A DNA stretch of 64,000 nucleotides. It comes from Micropterus salmoides (lineage: Eukaryota > Chordata > Actinopteri > Centrarchiformes > Centrarchidae). The position numbers were made by a program, and so were the translations under genes. This document shows positions 57,411-64,000 of the stretch, one piece after another. Within the stretch, counting starts at the first letter, position 1, and every line of letters starts with the position of its first letter. The notes beneath the pieces were generated by a model, which was not told the DNA's origin, ran no database searches, and saw nothing but the letters and a program-made list of their open reading frames with translations. The DNA is taken from positions 1,798,001-1,862,000 of the forward strand of contig NW_024044459.1 of NCBI RefSeq assembly GCF_014851395.1, written 5' to 3'.

Positions 57411-58615
57411 CTTGAAAAGATAAAGAAGAACACATAAAGTATACTGAATACAATATTGACATAATTCAATGTTGCTGACTTTGCATTCTTTGCTCTGGCT
57501 GTCTTGCTCTGGCTGTCTTAATCCTAGTTTTCCACAAATCTTCTTCCTCACTGCTGACCCTGGCTGCTGCCTCTACTGCCCTATCGTATTTAACACTGAC
57601 CAATGCGCAAAGCTCCTCTAAAGGAAAACGAAGAGGAAGAGGAAGAGGAAGAGTGCACACAACAGACAACATCATTAAAGGTACTCTGCGTGAGAAATCA
57701 GATGTTGATGAATATATCTCAGTCACTAATCAAATGTACAAGTAAACAATGCTGCCATGATAAAAAGAAAGCTTTGGATTGGCATCACTTGATTCGAGAA
57801 TGACAACGTTGTAACGATGTAAGGTTATAAGTCTGCCCTAGTACTTATCCACGGTATAAAACGTGTTTACAAACAAGGCAAACTATCTGATATATTGTGA
57901 CTTTATATCAGATTATGTTATATAAGATACTAACTAATGTTCGCTATCTGATTGCAATACAAATCGAGACAGTGTTTATTAGCCAACTGACGTTAGCTAA
58001 CTGTCGAGAGCCACACTTTAGCTATCAACATTGAGATGTAAATAAAAAAATGTCGTTAGCTAATCTGCACAAATGACAGTTGAAAAAGACTGAACATGTA
58101 CAAACTTGAATAGTTGTCAAATAATAATCTTATGGTGATACTTTACCTTGGCGCTGTTATCTTCCACACAGAAATTTACGAGCGCATTTTCCTCTCGAAC
58201 AAAGGGAGGGAGGGGCATACAGCCTGTAGCGGGAAATACGCTGTTTGATGGAAACTTTTCACATCCAATGGAGATACTTGTTCAATACATAACGTCATAA
58301 AACCTCTTTTAATTGGTCAATTTGATTACAAACGCTGACAGCATACAGAGGAGAATTTGCTTGTTCCAAATATAGAAAAAAGACAAAATCATCTAACGTG
58401 GATATACGTGGTTTTCATCGGACAGCGACAATATGCTTCCTTTAGGCAATATTATCAGGAAATATTCCATAAGCTTTCATTGTTATGCAGATGATACTCA
58501 GTTATATCTATCGATCAAGCCAGACGAAACTCATCAGTTAGCTAAACTTCAAATGTGCCTTCAGGATGTTAAAACCTGGATGACCTGTAATGTTAAACTC
58601 AGATAAAACTGAAGT

Positions 58616-59078
58616 TATTGTTCTGGGGCCTAAGCACCTCTGTGACGCATTATCTAAAGATATAGTTTCCCTTGATGGCATCGCCCTGGCCTCCAGCACC
58701 ACTGTGAGGAATCTTGGAGTTATCTTTGATCTGGACATGTTGTTTAAGTCTCACATTAAGCAAATTTCAAGGACCGCCTTTTTTCACCAACGTAATATTG
58801 CGAAAATCAGGAACATCCTGCCTATAAATGATGCAGAAAAACTAGTCCATGCATTTGTTATTGTTTTAGGGCCCAGGCACCTCTGTGATGCAAAAAGAAA
58901 GATATAGCTTCCCTGGATGGCATCGCCCTGGCCTCCAGCACCATTGTGAGGAATGTTGGAGTTATCTTTGATCAGGACATGTCGTTAAAGTCAAGGACTG
59001 CCTTTTTTCACCTACGTAATATTGCAAAAATCGGATGGAGAAAAAAGGATGAAGAAAAACTAGTCCATGCATTTGTTA
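58616..59078 (+). repeat. Tandem duplication inside the L2-B RT
   Basis: Two head-to-tail units of about 240 and 220 bp each contain a form of VIVLG-(P)KHLCDA, GIALASSTTVRN and GVIFD(L/Q)DM. The second has a frameshift and a small deletion (KSRTAFFHLRNIAKIGW). Confidence 0.8.
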
Positions 59079-59215
59079 CTTCTAGGCTGGATTACTGCAA
59101 TTCTCTATTATCAGGCTACTCGAAAAAGTTCATTAAGACTCTTCAGCTGATTCAAAATGCTGCAGCACGTGTTCTGACAGGAACCAGGAAAAGAGATGAT
59201 ATTTCTCCTGTCTTA

Positions 59216-59752
59216 GGGCCCGTGTCCACCAAAGTGCTTTTCTGAAAACGCCCAGCAGGAGTTTTTGAGGCGCAGCGTTTTTTTTATGACTGCTTTGGTT
59301 GCTATGATACATTTGTTGCAAGTAGTCCTACCTAACTTTACTGGATGTAAAAATGTCAATACAGAGTAGAATACTTGCTCTGGCCCTTGCTCTGTATGAA
59401 GAGAAGGCTGAAGCAGGTAGCGAGAGAGGACGGACTCGCCGTATGTGGGTTCATGACATTTTGTGTGCGAGGAAACATCTCGGCGAGTACCACCGTTTAG
59501 TCCAAGAGCTGAGGTTTGGCGAAGCCCGGTTCCAGGATCCAGGTCCCGCCCCTCCTCTACTGTGATTAGACAGCTGAGTAAAAAGTGACAGTGGCGAGTG
59601 CAGCGTTTTCCCAAAGTTGAACATTTTTCAACTCTCGCCGACTGGAAAAAACGCTCAGCGCCTCGTCACACTGCTGTCGTTTTTACCAGCTTGTAAAAAC
59701 GCAGCACTCCCATTGCAATGAATTGAAAAAAGACGCTGATAGACACAGGCCC
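59216..59752 (+). mobile_element. PIF/Harbinger-type derivative, 537 bp, TTA target duplication
   Basis: It interrupts the L2-B RT exactly between CCTGTCTTA and TTAGCTTCTCTGC, with TTA repeated at 59,213-59,215 and 59,753-59,755. The ends are imperfect inverted repeats (GGGCCCGTGTCCACCAAAG and, reverse-complemented, GGGCCTGTGTCTATCAGCG). The 3-bp TTA duplication and the coding remnant inside both point to PIF/Harbinger. Confidence 0.88.
59353..59565 (+). pseudogene. Harbinger transposase N-terminal remnant
   Basis: A 70-codon frame with RTRRMWVHDILCARKHLGEY and HRLVQELRFGEARFQ. Harbinger nucleases typically carry (R)RRWWVHPI...R...GEFH.LV.ELR.D..RF near their start. The DDE catalytic domain that should follow is deleted, and the frame ends in DPGPAPPLL. 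It is a remnant carried by the non-autonomous element, not a functional gene. Confidence 0.75.
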
Positions 59753-60526
59753 TTAGCTTCTCTGCATTGGCTTCCTGTAAAATCCAGAATAGAATTTAAA
59801 ATCATTCTTCTTACCTACAAAGCTCTTAATGGTCAGGCACCATCATATCTTAAAGAGCTCATAGTACCTTACTACCCCACCAGAGCACTGCACTCCCAGA
59901 ATGAAGGGTTACTTGTGGTTCCTAGAGTCTCCAAAAGTAAAATGGGAGCCAGAGCGTTCAGCTATCAAGCTCCTCTCCTGTGGAACCAGGTTCCAGTTTG
60001 GGTTCAGGAGGCAGACACCATCTCCACATTTAAGAGTAGGCTTAAGACTTTCCTCTTTGATAAAGCTTATAGTTAGGGCTGGCTCAGGAGAGTCCTGAAC
60101 CATCCCTTAGTTATGCTGCTATAGGCCTAGACTGCCGGGGGACTTCCCATTATTATCTTTAACATTATGATTATTATCATAAACACTACTATAAATATCT
60201 GTACCATTATTCATTCAGTCTATAGCAACATCACCTTTACTGTCTGTACCTCTGTGTGTGTATATTGTGTAGGCTGCCTCCCGCTCTCTCTCCTTCCATC
60301 CCTCTCTCTCTTTCTCTGTCCCTCTTTTGCCCTCTCTCTCTCTCTTTCTCTCTCACACCCCAACCGGTCGAGGCAGATGGCTGCCCACCCTGATCCATGG
60401 TTCTGCTCAAAGTTTCTGCCTCTTAAAAGGAAGTTTTTCCTTGCCTCTGTTGCTTAGTGCTTGCTCTTGGTGGGAATTGTAGGGCTTCTGTAAATAACAT
60501 CTCAGAGTATGGTCCAGCTCTGCTCT

Positions 60527-60734
60527 AGGGTGGCTGTGGCTCAGGAGGTAGAGCGGCTTGCCTATCAATCAGAAGGTCGGTGGCTCAATCCTCGGCTCCT
60601 GCAGGCTGCATGTCATGCCTTGGGCAAGATACTGAACCTCGAATTAACTCTGGTGTATGAATGTGTGTGATGCAGATGTAAAAGCGCTTAGAGTGGTTGA
60701 AAAGACTAGAGAGGCGCTATACAAATACAGAGCA
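60527..60734 (+). mobile_element. tRNA-derived SINE inserted in the L2 3' UTR
   Basis: It has the A box GTGGCTCAGGAGGTAGAGCG and the B box GGTGGCTCAATCC at tRNA spacing. The body has GGCAAGATACTGAACC and the end is GAGGCGCTATACAAATACAG. The host L2 reads ...CTGCTCT before it and TTTTATGAAAAGC after it, which are adjacent in other L2 copies (for example near 9,515). Confidence 0.85.
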
Positions 60735-60795
60735 TTTTATGAAAAGCTCTGAGATAACTGTTGTTGTGATTTGGCACTATATAAATAAAATTGAA

Positions 60796-61830
60796 AGACT
60801 GCAGTAAGTAACATAACTGTAAGGTTAGTGGATAGGTCTTCCTCTGTGTTGTTGTTGCCGTTTTGTTGCAGTATTGTATATTATGTAACTGAGAGCGACT
60901 GAGACGGTGTGTACCTGAGTATCAGTAAAACGACAATAAATCTATATTGAACATTATGAAGCAAACAGCAGCAGGTCTGAGCTAATTAGTGTTAGCTTGC
61001 TGCCATTCTTTGTATCGCTATAGGGCAGCAAACAAATCGCGGTTAGGGTAATATTTCAGTTTCTAGAGTCTGACAACTGGTTGTTAAAGGACGCTGGTGA
61101 GCACGGAGGAACTGAGGCTAGTAAAGTAAATCAGGGATGTAAACTAGTCCTTTTAAGCAATTGAGACGTTTCTTTGGGATTTTAATGTGCAAATTAAATG
61201 CCTAGTAATTATCCAGAAATCCCATAGAAAAAAAAGATGCATCAAGATGGATCTCCGCCCTCTGAATTGTAATCAAATTGAATCATGAGGTGCCAAGAGA
61301 TTCCCACCCTTACAGCCCAAACAGTATTCCCATTCAATTACTTTAAAATGTCCTTTAATACGTTTTGTGAAGCGGTTCTCTCCAATTGTCCACTGCATCT
61401 GTTAGGGCCTGTCCATAGGCGTACTATGGAACATGGTCGGAGATTCTTGGCGCACATTGATATAAACTGGTATTACTATTTGTTATAAAACATTAAATCA
61501 AAAGGTCATAATACGTTATGAACTTTGCTATAGCACCTGATGCATGTTTGTAAGTGATTATAGCAATTTTTAGAACGCATTATATCGTGTTATAAATGTA
61601 TGCATAAGTCATTATAGCGATGACCTGATTTCATTGAAAAACTACATATAACCCCTTTAACTAAAATGAATTATTATTATTATTACACATTCTGTTACTG
61701 TGTATCAAGTGTAAAAAAAAACAAAACTAAATTCTTAACTCCACATTTACTGCACTTACTCTTTTTCTCATAGAGCTTTCACCCTATAGTATCTCTATGA
61801 CAACTGAATAGACTTCACTGATGACTTCAC
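60796..61830. other. Nothing recognised
   Basis: AT-rich DNA without coding or repeat signature visible by eye. Confidence 0.45.
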
Positions 61831-62448
61831 GTTCTCACTCCCAAGTCGTCACATATGGACGCAGGCGTCAGTTTGTAACTCATTGGGAAGCTCTTTGGTG
61901 TCATAGTTCAGTGCACTGGAGGAAGACCTGTAAACCTCTAAAAGGCAGGGTGGATGGATGGGTGTGACAACGAGTGAACCAAAAAGTCTAAATTGATTGC
62001 TTTTAGTGAAATTATGTAGCTTATGCAAGTTACGTAAGTAACTTTACATAGGTAACTTACGTAAGTAAAAATGACATTTTCCTAAACTTAACCAAGTAGT
62101 TTTGGTAGGTAGGTAGGTTAGGTAGGTAGGTAGGTAAGTAGGTAGATTTATCTTCTGCTATGTAACAGACAATATATACTGTATTAATATATAAACAATT
62201 TAAAAAGTGGCAAACAGAAATAAACTATATTCGGTGTCCAAACCTAACCAAATTGCAACGTTTCAAAACGTTAACCACGTGCTGTTTCACAAAGTTAACC
62301 ACTATTTTTGTTTTGAAAGTATAACCCGACATTGCAAATTCATTGTTGCTAACTTGACCGCGATACATGCCAAAAATATTGCAAAAGGGGTAGCCAGGGC
62401 GTAAAAAGTGACACCAAGGGGTCCTGACCAAGTTAGGAGAAAGAATGT
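61831..62448 (-). mobile_element. MITE-D, third copy, inverted and degenerate
   Basis: The left end GTTCTCACTCCCAAGTCGTC matches the right end of the copy at 28.2 kb, and GTGTCATAGTTCA is shared. The right end, reverse-complemented, gives CATTCTTTCTCC and TTTTTACGCCCTGG. A LINE C tail lies inside it. Confidence 0.65.
62103..62190 (-). mobile_element. LINE C 3' tail with TAGG repeats
   Basis: The minus strand reads GTTACATAGCAGAAGATAAA followed by CTACC repeats (TAGG on the plus strand, 62,105-62,145). This matches the tail of LINE C at about 25,290-25,360. It is a very short, 5'-truncated insertion. Confidence 0.65.
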
Positions 62449-62546
62449 GTTGGACAGTAATATTTTTAGGGTTCTGCTGCTTCCTAGTGGCTAAACTACT
62501 TAAATAATGCAGCTTACGCTGTGTCGCACATTTAATAATTTTGAAA

Positions 62547-64000
62547 CATCCATCCATCCATCCATCCATCCATTTTCATCTACATATCCGGGGTCGGGTC
62601 GCGGGGGCAGCAGCTCCAGCAGGGGACCCCAAAGTTCTCTTTCCCGAGCCACATTAACCAGCTCTGACTGGGGGATCCCGAGGTGTTCCCAGGCTAGTGT
62701 GGAGATCTAATCTTTCCACCTAGTCCTGGGTCTTCCCCGAGGCCTCCTCCCAGCTGGACGTGCCTGGAACACCTCCCTAGGGAGGCGTCCAGGAGGCATC
62801 CTTACCAGATGCCCAAACCACCTCAACTGGCTCCTTTCAACGCAAAGGAGCAGCAGCTCTACTCTGAGCTCCTCGCGGATGGCCGAGCTCCTCACCCTAT
62901 CTCTAAGGGAGACACCAGCCACTCGCCTGAGGAAACCCATTTCGGCCGCTTGTACCCGTGATCTCGTTCTTTCGGTCATGACCCAGTCTTCATGACCATA
63001 GGTGAGGGTAGGAACGAAAATTGACCGGTAGATCGAGAGCTTTGCCTTATGGCTAAGCTCTCTTTTCATCACAATGGTGTGGTAAAGCGAATGCAATACC
63101 GCTACCGCTGCTCCGATTCTCCGGCCAATCTCCTGCTCCAATCTCCCCTCACTCATGAACAAGACCCCAAGGTACTTGAACTCCTTCACTTGGGGTAAGG
63201 ACTCATTCCCTACCTGGAGTTGGCACTCCACCGGTTTCCTGCTGAGAACCATGGCCACAGATTTAGAGGTGCTAATCCTCATCCCAACCGCTTCGCACTC
63301 TGCTGCGAACCGATCCAGTGAGAGCTGAAGGTCACGGACCGATGATGCCATCAGGACCACATCATCCGCAAAAAGCAGTGATGAGATCCCAAGCCCACTG
63401 AACCGCAGCCCCTCCTCGCCATGACTACGCCTCCATATCGTGTCCATGAATATCACAAACAGGATTGGTGACAAAGCGCAGTCCTGGCGAAGGCCACCCC
63501 TCACCTGGAAAGAGTCCAACTTACTGCCGAGTACTCGGACACAGCTCTCGCTTTGGATGTACAGGGATTGGATAGCCCTGAGAAGGGCCCCCCTCACCCC
63601 ATGCTCTCGCAGCACCTCCCACAGTATCTCCCTGGGGACCCGGTCATATGCCTTTTCCAGATCTACAAAGCACATGTATACTGGATGGGCATACTCCCAA
63701 GCCCACTCCAGGATCCTTGTGAGAGTAAAGAGCTGGGGCGAAAACCGCATTGTTCCTCTTCGATCTGAGGTTCGACTATCAGCCGAACTCTCCGTTCCAG
63801 CACCCTGGAGTAGACTTTACGGCGGAGGCTAAGAAGTGTGATACCCCTGTAATTGGCACACACTCTCTGCTCCCCCTTTTTGAATAGGGGAACCACCACC
63901 AGTCAGCCACTCCTTGGGCACTGTACCTGACTTCCACGCAATGTTAAAGAGACGTGTCATCCAAGACAGCCCCTCCACACCCAAAGCTTTTAGCATTTCT
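62547..64000 (-). mobile_element. Rex3-like RTE LINE, 3' part (runs off the window)
   Basis: It is an RTE-clade non-LTR retrotransposon, recognised from the RT sequence and from the simple-repeat tail (TCCA on the plus strand, 62,549-62,573; GATG-type on the coding strand). The stretch upstream of the main ORF (63,750-63,990) carries PLFKKGEQRVCANYRGITLL and EPQIEEEQCGFRP in shifted frames. The 5' part lies beyond 64,000. Confidence 0.9.
62707..63750 (-). CDS. Rex3-like reverse transcriptase, C-terminal two thirds
   Basis: A 347-codon open stretch. The polymerase motifs in order are FVDLEKAYDRVPREILWEVL (first catalytic Asp at residue 30), GGLRQDCALSPILF (residues 85-98; usually GLRQGCPLSP, so Gly is replaced by Asp), LLFADDVVLMA (catalytic FADD, residues 127-130) and EFKYLGVLFMSEGRLEQEI. 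It ends with RRPRGRPRTRWKD, the usual RTE C-terminal signature. A frameshift at about 63,740 separates it from upstream RT motifs, so the N-terminal RT and endonuclease are not in frame with it. The product would act in the nucleus in target-primed reverse transcription, but this copy is defective. Confidence 0.88.
   Translation of the reverse strand: MRFSPQLFTLTRILEWAWEYAHPVYMCFVDLEKAYDRVPREILWEVLREHGVRGALLRAIQSLYIQSESCVRVLGSKLDSFQVRGGLRQDCALSPILFVIFMDTIWRRSHGEEGLRFSGLGISSLLFADDVVLMASSVRDLQLSLDRFAAECEAVGMRISTSKSVAMVLSRKPVECQLQVGNESLPQVKEFKYLGVLFMSEGRLEQEIGRRIGAAVAVLHSLYHTIVMKRELSHKAKLSIYRSIFVPTLTYGHEDWVMTERTRSRVQAAEMGFLRRVAGVSLRDRVRSSAIREELRVELLLLCVERSQLRWFGHLVRMPPGRLPREVFQARPAGRRPRGRPRTRWKD

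Larger units (their letters stand above)
52786..58240 (-). pseudogene. Decayed multi-exon gene of an uncharacterised multicopy metazoan family
   Basis: Recognisable parts, 5' to 3' on the minus strand, are: a first exon ending GCCAAG|GTAAAG (58,147); an exon starting 57,617; two tandem small exons (57,410-57,348 and 57,078-57,013); a long exon 56,465-53,556; and a last exon 52,990-52,786. The long exon has CQKSTKLHC, EEIFRYFWGKLDWKERK, ARKIRVCQRMYLSILGIK, HKVPSHHCRSSSSKMYLEP, PKKDQCDTC, ALYYKTKLSVHNFTIFD, TNYLWHEGEAGLSTNEF and MECDSVHSVIERQLRDRE. The last exon ends VLPKDFHSFYDGLDHE. I recall a large fish and invertebrate protein family with this order (cysteine cluster, then a possible transposase-like core), function unknown. 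There are at least four frameshifts and two in-frame TGA codons, plus a transposon insertion, so it is a pseudogene. Confidence 0.75.
58430..60795 (+). mobile_element. L2-B LINE 3' half, plus strand, with nested insertions
   Basis: It starts at MLPLGNIIRKYSISFHCYAD (catalytic YADD retained: HCYADDTQ) and runs through VIVLGPKHLCDALSKDIVSL, NLGVIFDLDMLFKSHI and LDYCNSLLSGYSKK. After the Harbinger insertion it continues with LASLHWLPVKSRIEFKIILL and KTFLFDKAYS, then the 3' UTR with the CT tract (about 60,290-60,355). The tail at 60,780 is ATATAAATAAAATTGAA. It is 5' truncated and has a tandem internal duplication (58,616-58,856 and 58,857-59,078), the second copy being divergent. It is inactive. 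Confidence 0.88.

Overview
The window is teleost fish genomic DNA. The evidence is fish-type transposons (Rex3-like RTE, Rex1/L2-like and L2 LINEs, an L1 fragment, Tc1-like elements, a PIF/Harbinger derivative, tRNA-derived SINEs) and two exons of a vertebrate gene that reads as whirlin (WHRN). No intact host gene lies fully inside the window. Most of the DNA is transposon-derived. There are two 500-N assembly gaps, each flanked by near-identical sequence.

Layout. (1) 1-15.7 kb is a nested stack. A Rex1/L2-like LINE (C) is split by a related LINE (A), with target duplication CTACAT. LINE A is split by an 11.45-kb element whose long inverted-repeat arms carry tandem subterminal units. The right arm of that element is split by a 3.84-kb L1/L2 mosaic with a 10-bp target duplication. 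The element's core holds L2 tails, two Tc1 elements and a 678-bp solo LTR with a 5-bp target duplication. (2) 16.7-21.2 kb repeats 11.75-16.24 kb across the first gap. (3) 22.6-24.3 kb is a probable DIRS/Ngaro-type relic. (4) 25.6-38.5 kb is whirlin intron and exon territory on the minus strand. Two phase-0 exons (25,559-25,684 and 32,005-32,181) encode parts of the PDZ1-linker-PDZ2 region, and the introns are full of SINEs, MITEs and LINEs. (5) 39.0-52.4 kb repeats 26.2-38.5 kb across the second gap, including one whirlin exon. This copy carries an extra 1.09-kb L2 insertion, so the two copies probably represent two haplotypes. (6) 52.8-58.2 kb is a decayed multi-exon gene on the minus strand, from an uncharacterised cysteine-containing multicopy family. 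It has a tandemly duplicated small exon and is split by a 1.4-kb DNA transposon with a 9-bp target duplication. (7) 58.4-60.8 kb is a plus-strand L2 interrupted by a Harbinger derivative (TTA target duplication) and a SINE. (8) 62.5-64 kb is the 3' part of a Rex3-like RTE LINE that runs off the right edge.

The gap-flanking duplications most likely arise from overlapping contigs or haplotigs scaffolded end to end, so the true locus is probably about 17-18 kb shorter. The elements most worth following are the 11.45-kb long-inverted-repeat element and the 9-bp-TSD transposon. I cannot place either in a known superfamily with certainty. All family names come from motif recognition by eye; no database search was run.
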